From Ficedula albicollis (lineage: Eukaryota > Chordata > Aves > Passeriformes > Muscicapidae), in the NCBI RefSeq assembly GCF_000247815.1, contig NC_021686.1, positions 5,720,037 to 5,784,036 on the forward strand: a DNA stretch of 64,000 bases, written 5' to 3'. Below are positions 24,570 to 37,367 of the stretch, in pieces (the stretch's first letter is position 1; every line of letters begins with the position of its first letter). The notes under the pieces are model-generated. The model saw only the letters and a program-made list of their open reading frames with translations. It did no database searches and was not told the DNA's origin. Made by a program: the position numbers and the translations under genes.

Positions 24570-27275
24570 CCTAACTCCTTCTTAGGGACTAAATGGCTGG
24601 GAGGGAGTTACAGTGAAATGGCAGATGTGAGCACCCAAGCTAATCTCATCCAAATCATGTTTCATGCAATGGATACACTGCTAGCACTAGTCCCTTTTCC
24701 AGCAAGACACTTGCAGTATGAAATCCTATATTTACTCATTACCTTTGATTTTTGGACTCCTCCAAGATTTTCTATAAGTACACCAATGTCTTTAGCCTCA
24801 GTCAGTAATGATAGAAAACCCCAGAGAATTCAGGTGAATTGACCTTTTGTGAGGGATTGACACAACAGGATATGGGAAGGGTTTGTGTCATTCAGAGCCG
24901 TCATACATCCCACAGAACCCAGAGTTCACTGTTGTGGATCTGGCTGGGGATGGAAATGAGTTCCAGCCATGAGATGTGCAGAGTGCCAGGGTTTTATCTC
25001 CCCTAAGTGGCCCGTCTTCACCTCTGTGAGAGAGACCACGTGTAAAAACATTGCCTCCTCCCCTGCAGAGTGATCTGATCCCAAACCTCTCCATGGGACT
25101 GTGGTCTGGCTCTGTAAGAAAGGGAGAACAAACTAACAAATGCCCTTTAATCCCTTTTACCTTAAACATCAACTCCTATATTAATTAATGTTCAGGTTAC
25201 AATTACTGAAAATGCTGTTTCCAACGTTAAGATTCTCAGTAAAATGGGTACAAGAAACAGGAGAATGAGTGCAGTACCTGTGAGCAGAACTCTCTGCTTC
25301 AGCCATACCTAAGACTGAGCTCTTAGTTGTCTTTTGTCTAATTCTGTCAAGAAGAATTCTTAAATCATCACAGTCCTTGTCATGACAATTAAAGGATCAC
25401 TGAGATAGAAATGGCAAAATAAAATAAACAGCACATTGTGAGAACATACTTGTATGTTTTTAATTTAAAAAGTGGATTTTTATTGCTTGAAATGCTTTCA
25501 CCAGATCTCCATATCACTGAGTACTGAGATGGGAGGGATTTTTTTATTTTTAATTTCTATTTTCTAACCTGTGTAGGTTTTGTTTCTCCCTGCACAAATT
25601 CTTTGCAATGGAAACAAGCCATCTGCACAGTAACCTGTGAGTTCTCTAACCCAGCAGTGCTGGAAAAGCACAGGCAGTGCAGATCTTAGTGTAGGGGAAT
25701 TTAGAGGCACCTGTGTCACTATCAACATTCCAGGTGGCTGCAGGAGCACAGAACCCATCTGGAAATCCATGGCAGCAATAAACCCAGGCACCGGTGGGTG
25801 GCATTATTGGCCTGCTTTTCATTCTCTGCAGGACAAGAAGCAATTCCTGACCTGCAGAAGCAATACTGGTACAAATGGAAATGAATGAGTTCAGCTTCTG
25901 ACAAATTTCTTTCTTTACAACACGGGATTTTGGAGAGAGAAACACTGGTTATGTCTACTTTGTACTCCACTTTCTGCCTGGTTATTAAAAGCTGCATGAG
26001 GGAGTACAGCAGTCTAGGGTGCTGTCAGCAAAGCTATTTGCACTTGAAAGCAGCAGAGAAATCCCTATATTCACAAAGGAGATATCTGTGTGCCTGTAAA
26101 ACTCTGTCTGAAATAGGTCCCAAGGGTTATCTTGTCCAAGCTGCATTCCTGGGATTAAATGCATGCAGGCCATGGGAAGGCACAGAGCCCTCTCCTGCAG
26201 TTTGGGGTGCCCTGGACCCCCATCACCTCCTCCCACTGTGAGAGGTTCCTCCAGGAGCCTTCCCCACCTCCTCCTCTCTGTGACCCACACCTTGTGTCTT
26301 GTAACATAAATCCAGCTCCACCTCTGCTGTTGTTTCCCACTACCTGACCCACGTTCAAGAGAACATCCAAGTTTTTCCGTCACCTTTTCAGAGTTCTGGA
26401 GCTGCCAGGTCCAGCTCCATGAAGCTGCAGACAGGTTAATCTGTACTCTCACCTCACTGATTTACTAGAACAGCCTGGACAAAATGCTGTCTGTGGGGTT
26501 GAAGCCTTGTCCCTGACCAAGACTTTCATGTGGATGCTTTTATTCGGCCAATTTCTAAATCTTGCTGATTCCTGCTGCAAAATACTTCCCCCCCCCACCC
26601 ATTCATTTATAAAAACAGGGCTGGAAATGCTGTTTTGTCATATTCCAGTTAGTGGAGGGATTGTTTTTCTCTCCGTGGTGACTGTGCCTTCCTCACAGCT
26701 GCTGGGAAGCCTCTGGAAAGGTGATTTCCTCTAGCCTGTGCCTCAGACCATGTCACTGGCTCTCTGTATTCCTTCACTGCTTCCCTCTTCCCAGTCAGGT
26801 CAGGAATAAGTGAGCAATTCCCATTTACAGCACTGCTCGTGGCTCTCCTCCTCCCCATATCCTTTTTATTACTCCTGAGTTGCCAGCTCTCACCTGGGCC
26901 CTGCTAAAACCCTTAGAAATGCTCAGAGATGTATCTTGGAGGTTTTCCTGCACCCAGCAGGAGCTCTCTATAGCCAAAATCTCCCCCCAGCCTCTTTTCC
27001 CCTTGACAAAAGTTTTCCTGTGGCATTTGGCAGTGGGTGGGCAGGCAGTGAGCTGGGGGATCCCTGCCCCATGGACCTGCACAGCATCTCCTGCCTGTTC
27101 CACAACAGGCTTCAGCTCTTATCTCACTCAGCTCTTCTTATCTTCTCTACTTATTTGTCACTTTGAAGACTGGAATTTGGGTTTAGGGGTTTGGGGTGCT
27201 GCAGTATACAGATAATTAACTGAAGCTATGTGTCTGCCACTGCCTAAATGACAGCTTTCAGTTCACTTATATATC
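24570..27275. other. Unassigned non-coding sequence
   Basis: No gene or repeat family is recognised. The minus-strand frame of 155 codons at 25985-26452 has no recognisable domain and is overlapped by other chance frames. Confidence 0.5.
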
Positions 27276-27281
27276 CCTTAA
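27276..27281. repeat. Left target-site duplication (CCTTAA)
   Basis: CCTTAA precedes the LTR and is matched exactly by 27672-27677 after it. Confidence 0.88.
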
Positions 27282-27671
27282 TGTGGAGACCCAGAAAGGT
27301 TTTCCCCACTGGGGAATGCAGCCCCTGTTCTGCTCCTTAGCCTTTCGGTCACTGCCACCCTAGTTCCCTGCTGGCCCTCTGCTCTGGCCCTTGCCTTGTG
27401 GCACCCTCGTGTCCCCTGGTAATTGGTTGGTCCCTGATGCTCTCCCCACCCTGCTTATCCCATGTACTTCAGCCTGGACTGTACTTCAGCCTGGACCCTC
27501 AGAGCCCCCTCCCCGCCCTGCTTATCCCATGTACTTCAGCCTGGACCCTCAGAGCCCCTTGGCCTTTGTTCCCCGAACCCTGGATCGTGCGTGGCTGAAA
27601 TAAACATCTTTGTAAAACCTTCACAAAGGCCTTTCCTGCTGTTTTACCCCAAGCAACACCTAAATGCAACA
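27282..27671 (+). mobile_element. Solo LTR, ERVK-type, family A copy 1
   Basis: It starts TGTGGAGACCCAGAAAGG and ends AAATGCAACA (TG...CA). An exact 6-bp target-site duplication, CCTTAA, lies at 27276-27281 and 27672-27677. AATAAA at 27599-27604, inside GTGGCTGAAATAAACATCT, lies 72 bp before the end and fixes plus-strand orientation. It is homologous along its length to the LTR at 33803-34118. A 6-bp duplication is typical of the beta-like ERVK class. No internal retroviral sequence adjoins it, so it is solo. It carries an internal duplication around the CATGTACTTCAGCCTGGAC motif (27459-27560), which makes it longer than its relative (390 versus 316 bp). Confidence 0.88.
27459..27560. repeat. 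Nested duplication inside the solo LTR
   Basis: GTACTTCAGCCTGGAC occurs three times, near 27462, 27480 and 27532. The larger block CTGCTTATCCCATGTACTTC through CCTCAGAGCCCC is duplicated with about a 70-bp shift. The relative at 33803 has a single copy of the corresponding segment (CCTGCTCATCCCATGTACTA), so the duplication is specific to this copy or its subfamily. Confidence 0.8.
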
Positions 27672-27677
27672 CCTTAA
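27672..27677. repeat. Right target-site duplication (CCTTAA)
   Basis: Exact match to 27276-27281, immediately after the terminal CA of the LTR. Confidence 0.88.
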
Positions 27678-30500
27678 CACTGCTGTGGCCAAAGCTGCTC
27701 TTGGCTTTGTGTACACAAGCTGCCCACTTCAGTGATAGCAGGGATTGTTAGCAGGAACACTGCAGTCTTGTTGCTGCTATTTCACCATCAGGGCAATTTA
27801 TGGTGCAGTGAGATAATAGGAGTAGACAGAATTTAGCTCTGTTTACAATGACTGCATTTAAGAGTAAGTCAAAAAAGTTGGCACTGCTGACAAAAGGCAT
27901 AAAAGAAAAGGAAATCATGTTTGATTGTTTGTGAAAGGGAATGTGATTTCATCTCTTTCGTTGACATTAAACTTGGGGGGAAAATAATGTATGGGTTCTC
28001 CTGCCAGAAATTAAAACTCTCATTTAATTTCTTTTTTGGCAGGCTATTCTGTTTTAAAGTTGATCTCCAGATCTTGGAGGGAGAAAGGAGAGTTCTGAAA
28101 ACAGCACTAAAGCATCTAACAGGGACTGTCTTATGCTTTCACTCTGATAAACCGAAAGAGATAGCAATCTCAGAAAAAATTCTCAGTTGTGACTTTTTTT
28201 TCTCTTCTTAAGGCTGCATTTGACTTTATTACCAAAATAGGATGAAGCTAAATCCTGACCCATACTCATTGAAATCTGTGATTACTTCCAGTAGCCATTA
28301 AGGGTCTTTGAAAGCCTCTTAGGTGAGAGTTGTTCCATTGAGCTTCAGAACCTCCACTGAGGCTCTGGAACCTGGAGCACACTTAACCTGTGCTCTCTAC
28401 AGATAACAGGCTGATTTGGCCCAGCAGGGGCTGAACTGCCCTCTGTAGATGTCTGCTCAGTGATTATCCCTTCACTGATTGTGCTCTTTATGGCCCTGGA
28501 GTTTGGGGGGATGGATGTGGAACTGTGCTGTGAGATACCCAGACTGGGGCCACAGGACGCCAGCCTGGTGCTGCTCGCAGCAGTCACCCATTTAACCCAG
28601 CCAGGTTTTTAAAGCAATGAAGATTCTGCTGATCCCACTGCAGGGGGTTTTGGTGTGGGGATGGATGTTCCAGGCTCCCTCATGTCCTTTTGCCCACAGG
28701 TTTGATTCAGTATTTGGAAGGAAGTGGTTGGGAAGTCTCTCATGTGCTTGCATCTCTCTGTTCAGACCCTTTCTTTCAATAGCCCCATCCTCAACAATCA
28801 GCACAAGCCTTGTGATTTGCTTGGGAAGAGAAAAAAATCAAGTTGCCTTAATATGATTACTTCCCTTGTAATTTTTTGGTGCCTGCACAGGCAGTTTTGA
28901 GTCCCTGTGCTAACCCTGTGTAGGCTTTCTGACACTGTGCTGATGCTTTTCTCAGGCACCCAGTGTCTCACACCAACCACAGTGACAGGGCCTGGAACAT
29001 CTCATGTTTGTGCTGCCTTTGCAGCCTGAAATACCTCCAGCCCTGGAGGAGCTAAGCAAGGGCTGCATTAAAGCTTCCCTGCAGTTGTTTTGAAAAATCT
29101 TTTCCATTTTTTCCCCTATGTTTCAAGGTCAGAAAAAAAAAATTAGCTCTGAAATATAAATCAAAGTCTTAAGCTCCAGCCTTAGGAAAGAAAGATGCTA
29201 TAATAAACAAAGCTGTATGAAATGAAGGATTGTGAGAGGCTCAGAGGTTTGCCTCCCCTGCTATAAAACCTTCTTTATTCCTGTGGCTCCTACATGGACT
29301 CTCTACTCCTCCAATATTCCTCATTGCTTCAGTGCTTCATAGCTTTCCTTAGGTCTCTCCCTCTCAGGCTTGGGCTCAATTCATCACTGTCCTTGCATCA
29401 TCTTCACAGCAATCATTTCTCACTCTGATTTATTTAGTATTTTGCAAACCTCTGCGTTAGAACAAAAGAGTGAAGTGACTGCAAGGTGATGATAAATAGT
29501 TATTTTTTTTCTTCAGGGCCCTGATTCTCATCTAGGTAAGCTGACATTTCTTCATGGCAACGAATTCCTTCCTTGTTCTGGATCTGCCAGCAGCAGTGAT
29601 TGAGGGGTGCTGGATGAAGTAATTCCACTGGAGAAGGGCTCTGTGCTTTGCACAAGCTCGGATGTGTTACAGCTCTGGTTCCAGAGGAGTTCTGATCCAG
29701 CTGTTAGGATGAATCTGAATTTATTTTGTTGTATAAAGATACTATAAGTGCCTTTCCTGGAACCTACACCTGGGGCATAGAGGTTCCTAAAACCTAAAAG
29801 CAGCCAGTGATGCTGGCAGCAAAATAATAATGTGACTTCACATCTGTGTAAGGTTGTGGCAAATCCATGTGATTTATGGAAATACCATTGGCACGTGTAC
29901 CAGGGCCCCCAGACAGAATCCAGGGGATGTCAGGGCTCCACACACACTCAGAGTTCTGGCTGTGCTGGCTCTGCTGTGAGTTTGCTGGGGGAGATTTAAC
30001 GGCTGGGAGTCTGTGGTGTTAATGACTGAATCATTTCTGCTCCAGAGCTTTATTTGATGTTATTTAATGACTTTCCAGTTGAATAGCTCCAGTAGCAGTG
30101 GGGTGCAATATATAAGGCACATCAGGAATCTCCTACTTTGCTGCTCTGGACCCACTGAAGCTGTAACTCCCCAGGTTTATTGACCTTTCCAGATGAGACC
30201 TCACTGGTGAAAGGATTTGACTGCTAAGAAGCTGCTTGATGTAAAGAGCTCAATATGCTACAGAAGACACAAGCTTTAAATTGCTAATGGAAGAGCAATG
30301 TCCTCTTCCAGTGCTGAAGGGGGTCATTTTTGAGCCCACAGTGTGGTGGCTGGTCCCCAGAACAGTGTAATTTATAAAATCCACAGAGACACTGTCGCTG
30401 CTCAAGGTTTCTTTGCAGGGTTCACAAGGAAATGGAGATTGAGTGGCATTGAAATCTGGTGGTGTTCATTGGTCCAAATTTTCACAGTTGTTGCATTTGC
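27678..30500. other. Unassigned non-coding sequence
   Basis: No gene, RNA or repeat family is recognised. Short frames only. Confidence 0.5.
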
Positions 30501-30576
30501 CACACAATTTTAACATTTAGTTATGTGCTGTGATGCTCCACACAATTTTAACATTTAGTTATGTGCTGTGACACTC
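30501..30576. repeat. 38-bp tandem duplication
   Basis: CACACAATTTTAACATTTAG through GTGCTGTGA occurs at 30501-30538 and again at 30539-30576. The copies differ only near their ends (TGCTC versus CACTC). Confidence 0.92.
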
Positions 30577-31913
30577 ACAGATTAAGGAATGATGATTTAT
30601 ACATAACATAATGGGAAAAAAACCAGAGAAATTATTCCAGTGTTCTGGTTTCTCAGAAGGGATAATTTCCTTGATCAAGTGACATTCTCAACTGCTGAAA
30701 AAGAGAGTGGATTTTCAGGTAGTTACTTTACACCAAGTAAAGATCTAGTGGTGTAGCTGCATTTGAATTTCAAGAACCTATCTGAAACAGATACAGCTTT
30801 TTTAGAATAAAGTAGTTTTTAAAACCCCTCTGCAAACAGTGAGGTTGCACATATAGTTTAAACAGAGGAGAAAAAAGTAATCCTATCTGGCAGGAGGCTG
30901 AGCACATACTGTTCATAAGAACATTTTATCTACTCAAAGAGATTGGAGTTTCTCATTCTCAAGCATCTCACATCTTAAGGTCAGGAGAAGACGAATTCAA
31001 TTTTTATTTTTCAGGGAGTTGTGTTAGTTTATGGTCTAACCTTTTCTGTTCCCTGACCTGCTGCAGCTGCCAGCCAGCATTTCAGTGGATCTTCCTTGCT
31101 AACTTGTGGAGCTACAGCAGCAGCTGTAATTCCTGCACACATCACAGTGTCTGTAGGTGTAGAAATTCAGCTGGGTTTGTGCAAAGCACTGCTGCAGCTG
31201 CTTCTCAAATCCAAAACAGACCTGCAAACAAACACAGAAAACTGAGCCATATGGAATATGGCTATTTTCTATCTGGCATTGTAACGTAATAGAATGTAGT
31301 AACAAACTTCTTCATATAAATCTAATTTTTAGCAGACCCTAAAAATGCTTCCTATTCACCCCCCTTTATTTCTTAGCCATTCTCTGCAAGCCCTATCCCA
31401 AGGAAGGCTTGGGAAAGCAAGGTATAAATAAAAATATAAGGTGAGATGCCCTTATTCCCACGAGAAATCAAATTTAGATTGAAAAAGAAGGCAAAGTTTG
31501 CAAGATATTTGGCAGAGCTAGAGCAGATCTATCCATGCACTAATAATCAAGCACAGCAGAATTCTGTGCAACTTTTTCACCCAAAGGCCCTTAAGAAAAG
31601 GACTGATGGGAGTAATCACAGACAAGAATGCTCAGTATTTTTGGACACTTACCCACTGAAATGTGAAGGGAGAATAGGAGCAGGGAAATTTTGTGGAGCT
31701 GAGTCTCTTGGGAAACATATTACTGCTCTGTTGGTGGTGTTTTCCTCTCGGCCAGAGGATTGCACAAACTGCAGCAGAGAGGCTGTAACACCAGGCAGCA
31801 GCCAATGGTGCCACTGCTGAGAAACCCACTCACTGCTAGATTTATCAGTCTAAACAACTTTGACAGAAATTTGGGTTCATGAGAAACAGATAGATAGAAA
31901 CCAAAGAAGAGCG
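30577..31913. other. Unassigned non-coding sequence
   Basis: Apart from the weak exon candidate at 31099-31221, nothing is recognised. The plus-strand frame of 124 codons at 31446-31820 has no domain and no splice or promoter context. Confidence 0.5.
31099..31221 (-). other. Weak candidate terminal exon (minus strand)
   Basis: On the minus strand a strong acceptor, TTTTCTGTGTTTGTTTGCAG, ends just before 31221. From there 40 codons stay open to a TAG at 31099-31101. The peptide is cysteine-rich at its C-terminal end (a CxxC and a CCC cluster). It matches no family I know, and no donor-side partner or poly(A) signal was identified. It could equally be an exon of a non-coding RNA or nothing. 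Confidence 0.15.
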
Positions 31914-33796
<1,883 letters not shown>

Positions 33797-33802
33797 CCCC
33801 TG
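33797..33802. repeat. Left target-site duplication (CCCCTG)
   Basis: CCCCTG precedes the LTR and matches 34119-34124 exactly. Confidence 0.88.
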
Positions 33803-34118
33803 TGTGAAGACCAGTTCCCAATTAGAACAAGTCCTGGGCCCTCTCCCTGTCCGTCAGCCTTTTGGTCACTCCCACCCTAATTCCCTGTTGGTCCTTTGCC
33901 CTGGCTCTGCCCTTGTGGTACCCCCATGTCTCCTAATAATTGGTCCCTAAGGATTTCCCCACCTGCTCATCCCATGTACTAAACCTGTACCCTGATAAGC
34001 CTTGGTGCCTTTGTTCTCCAAACCCTGGACAATGCACGCGTGGCTGAAATAAACATCTCTGTAACACCCTGCAAAGGCCTCCTGCTGTTTCACCCCAAGC
34101 AACACCGTAAACTCAACA
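33803..34118 (+). mobile_element. Solo LTR, ERVK-type, family A copy 2
   Basis: It starts TGTGAAGACCAGTTCCC and ends AACTCAACA (TG...CA). An exact 6-bp target-site duplication, CCCCTG, lies at 33797-33802 and 34119-34124. AATAAA is at 34048-34053, within GTGGCTGAAATAAACATCTC, 70 bp before the end. It aligns with the LTR at 27282-27671 through GGTCACT.CCACCCTA, TTGTGG.ACCC, ATCCCATGTACT, AACCCTGGA and CACCCCAAGCAACACC, but lacks that copy's internal duplication. Both insertions are in plus orientation, 6.1 kb apart, with different target sites, so they are independent integrations. Confidence 0.88.
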
Positions 34119-34124
34119 CCCCTG
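34119..34124. repeat. Right target-site duplication (CCCCTG)
   Basis: Exact match to 33797-33802, immediately after the LTR's terminal CA. Confidence 0.88.
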
Positions 34125-36194
34125 GTTTGGCTGGCGTTCAGGATTGCCATGTCAGTGCTTTGTAAATGATCCTGCTCAATGTGCTGGGTTGTAATGGTGA
34201 TCTCAGTGCTCTTTAGTAGTTTTACTTCCTCTTAGAGATGTGGAGGGAAAGAATTTTTCCTCTTCAGAAAGTAAACATAAAACACTTCAACTTGTTTACT
34301 GCTTTCAAGAAAGACTTAAAGGTTGCCATTGTTATAAATGAGAAACAAAAAGTCTCGATATTCAGCAAAATTTAGATGTTTTTATTTTATATAGACAGAG
34401 CAAAGCAGTACTGGGGAACTTGAGGGGTCACTGCTCCCTCCACACTCCATCAAACCTTGGTTTGCAGCCTCTTCTTATACTATGGGCTCTCATTATAATC
34501 AATAATTTTTGGTTTTTTGCTGTCATAATTTTGCCAGGTAAGCAGTGGTGATGAATAAACATCTGTAAAGTCTCTGGGTGATAGTCAGTCTCATATAGAA
34601 CCATCTGCTCTTGGTAGATAAAACCAGCAAAAATCAGAAAGTCTGGTCTTTGTAGATAGGCGGCATTGATTGAACAAAGGCAGGAACTCTGATTTTGCAA
34701 AATCTACCAGACTATTGGAAAGTCTGATTTTGCAAACTAGTAGTAGATACAACTTACTTAGAAAACATAATATTCATAATAGGGGGATTTAAAACAGAAT
34801 GATTTAATCATATATTTTCCTCCATCTAGTGTTCATTCTTCACTTCAGACTTTAGTATTCTGGTTTATACAAACCCCAATACTTCTATGATTAACACGAA
34901 TCTTTTATCAATTATCACACCATGAACTTTTGCTGACTCTAGATTTTCACCTTAAGGAAATAAAACTATTTAATCTTTTATATATTTGCAATATCTTTTT
35001 TCCCTGTAAACTGCGAGTAATACTAAATCTCCATTTATCCTTCTACCCTAAAACAGGGGCAGCAGAAAAAAACTTGGAATTACTTGGCCATGAAGAACTT
35101 TGGAAATCTGAAGTGTGTTGGCTGAGAGCTCTGTTATGTGGTGAATAAGGAATGACTCTGCCATGATGTGATACTTTCCTCTGAGACTTTGGTGATCACA
35201 GGTGGTGCAAATTCACCTCAGGAAGAGCTTGGGCTGTCAGAGTGGGACAGGTGATATTAATAATTTGCAATTTTATTCCTGGATGGGTCCTTCCCCCTTT
35301 GCTTGAATGTAGGATTTAACTAATGCTTAGATAGTAAAACTGTAATGGAATGTGGCTGTGGACAGTTATTGAGGAAGAAGGATCATTTTAATTTTAGAAT
35401 AATTGATGATTTTGTTTGCTTTTCTGTATAATCTGAAAAAAAAAAGTTCCTCTCCAAATCCAAGGAAGATAAACACCATGATCTCAGTCTACAGAGTTTG
35501 TTATTCACTCTTGGGGTGGGGCTGGGCTGGCTGCACAAATATTTGTCAGGCCTTTTGCTCGAGCTCCTGGTTGTATAAAACTCTGAGGTTTTTAACACAA
35601 GTCAAACCATTCAATCTGAAAGGAACAGCTCTCTATTTTCTCAGGGAAAAAAAAAAGAAATCCTGATTTTGACAGAATTGCCTGTGGCAGTAGTTTTCAA
35701 AAGCAGTGGAGAAAGTAATAAAGCTGATTGTATGATGCTTCTTTTCAGAAATTCTTACCATAAGTAAAAAGAACATGCCATTTTATCAAGCCAGGATCTT
35801 TCAAATCCTACTGGTTACACAGTTACATAGACAAAAACTCCAACCAAGAAAAGCCTACTGAAAAAATTAATGGCATTTAGTCTGGACTTTTTAATGGTAT
35901 TTTTTTTTACATGTAGCATTTCTGCAATATTAAATTTTTGTCTCTCTGCAAGATGAGGCAGGAATATGGCAACCTCTTTTTTAGCCTGAATGAAAAGGAT
36001 ATATCTAGATATAAAAATCTAAAAATATTATTTGTATTTCATATTTCATTTACTCTAAGCATTTACAAAATTAGGTTGTCATTGTCATCTACTCATCTAT
36101 AAAAGCAGATGGGATTGCTATCAGGCATTTATTGTGTCTATTAGGACATTTAATTTGGGGGTGTACCTCTGGGTGGAAAATCAAATTGTAAAAT
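34125..36194. other. Unassigned non-coding sequence
   Basis: No gene or repeat family is recognised. 34720-35000 and 35870-36070 are notably AT-rich. Confidence 0.5.
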
Positions 36195-36310
36195 CTTAAA
36201 TTCAGATGATTATACAATGTCATAGGGCTGCTAGCCACCTTCTGAGGAGCAACTTAAATTCAGATGATTATACAATGTCATAGGACTGCTAGCCATCTTC
36301 TGAGGAGCAG
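36195..36310. repeat. 58-bp tandem duplication
   Basis: CTTAAATTCAGATGATTATA through TTCTGAGGAGCA occurs at 36195-36252 and 36253-36310, with two substitutions (GGGCTG/GGACTG and CCACCTT/CCATCTT). It has the same period as the unrelated duplication at 12819. Confidence 0.93.
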
Positions 36311-36999
36311 TAATTGCAGGTTTTTGAACTTTTCAAAGATGTCAAAAGCTGTTGCTTTTGTCTAGAAGTCAGAAAAGTAATGAGAAATCAGTTCTTAAAG
36401 GCCTCAATACTTCTTTTAGTACTAGCTCAAACCTCTGCACTCTGAGCATGCCAAACAAAGTCTGTGCTCAACAAGTTTTTAATTGGAACGCAGCAGCTCA
36501 GGATGCAGTGAGGAAATGCAGCAGCCCAATGCTGCAGGCAGAGGCTGGGTTCTATCCTCATGCCCTGAGCCTGCTGAGAGTGTGGATCCCTCAGCAAAAG
36601 CTCCCATGAGATGTGCAGTGTTTTACATTAACCCTGAAATAGCTGCTGGGAGCCACTGGAAAACTTCACTTGGGCTGGTGCTGAGTGTTTGAGCTCCCTT
36701 GTGTTTTCTGTTGCAATCTGCTGAGGAGCCAAGGGCAGGGCTGGCAGCCTGGCACAGTGCTGTGTGAGCATTAGGAACAGAGACTCTGTCAACAAGTGGT
36801 GCCATGGGGAGAGAAGCAGCCATGCAGGGCTGTAAGGACAGTGCAGGGACGCCTCCAGGTGTGCAGGTGGGTGCTGCAGCTGCACCCTCTGCTGTGAGCA
36901 GACAGGTGTGAGTGTAGGAGGCAGCCTTTCCCGATGGATTACAGCTGGACTGATTGTGGAGGAGCAGGAACAGCCTTGCTGCCCAGCGAGGAGGGGGGC

Positions 37000-37007
37000 T
37001 ATAAAAG
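37000..37007 (+). promoter_or_regulatory. TATA box candidate
   Basis: TATAAAAG follows a G-rich stretch (GAGGGGGGC). Transcription would start near 37030. A splice-donor consensus lies about 95 bp further on, so the spacing fits a short first exon. Confidence 0.4.
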
Positions 37008-37029
37008 AGTGGGCTAGTTCTTGACAGTA

Positions 37030-37123
37030 ACTTGCAGATGGAGTTGGAGGTTGAGACTCAGAGCCTGCTGCAGTTTGGGATGGAGGCTGCTGGCTGTGCT
37101 GTGAGGAGCAAGGGACAGACAAG
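37030..37123 (+). ncRNA. Candidate first exon with splice donor
   Basis: From the expected start about 30 bp after the TATA box, the sequence runs to ACAGACAAG followed by GTAAGAAG at 37124, a near-perfect 5' splice site. There is no convincing coding frame, so a long non-coding or LTR-driven transcript is the simplest reading. The start is inferred from TATA spacing only. No acceptor was assigned. Confidence 0.22.
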
Positions 37124-37271
37124 GTAAGAAGATGCTGTGTGAGGGACAGGCAGGGTCAGGTGGCTGGGTAAGGGACAGCTTGAGGTAAGCCAGACATGTA
37201 GAGAGGAGAGAAGGAAACTTGTAGAGAGGAGAGAAGGAGTCAGTGCTGTGTGGAGCTGCCTATGAGGGAAG

Positions 37272-37361
37272 GAGTCAGAGTTGCCTGAGAGAAGTTCATT
37301 GAGAGAAGGCATGTAAAGTTTTCGAGTCAGAGTTGCCTGAGAGAAGGCATGTAAAGTTTTT
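37272..37361. repeat. Imperfect tandem repeat, 52 and 38 bp
   Basis: GAGTCAGAGTTGCCTGAGAG starts at 37272 and 37324, and both copies end GGCATGTAAAGTTTT. The second copy lacks a 14-bp internal segment. The repeat stops directly at the AATAAA of 37362. Confidence 0.88.
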
Positions 37362-37367
37362 AATAAA
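37362..37367 (+). terminator. Poly(A) signal candidate
   Basis: AATAAA is followed by a G/T-rich downstream element (GGGCTGGTGGTG), a typical cleavage and polyadenylation context. The second copy of the duplicated segment (39445) begins exactly at this motif. Confidence 0.4.

Noticed and set aside
24247..24575. CCTAAC repeated at 24247 and 24570 as a 6-bp target-site duplication of an LTR
   Set aside because: The enclosed segment starts ACAAG rather than TG and its 5' half is AT-rich and unlike the related LTRs. A 6-bp match within 330 bp is not rare.
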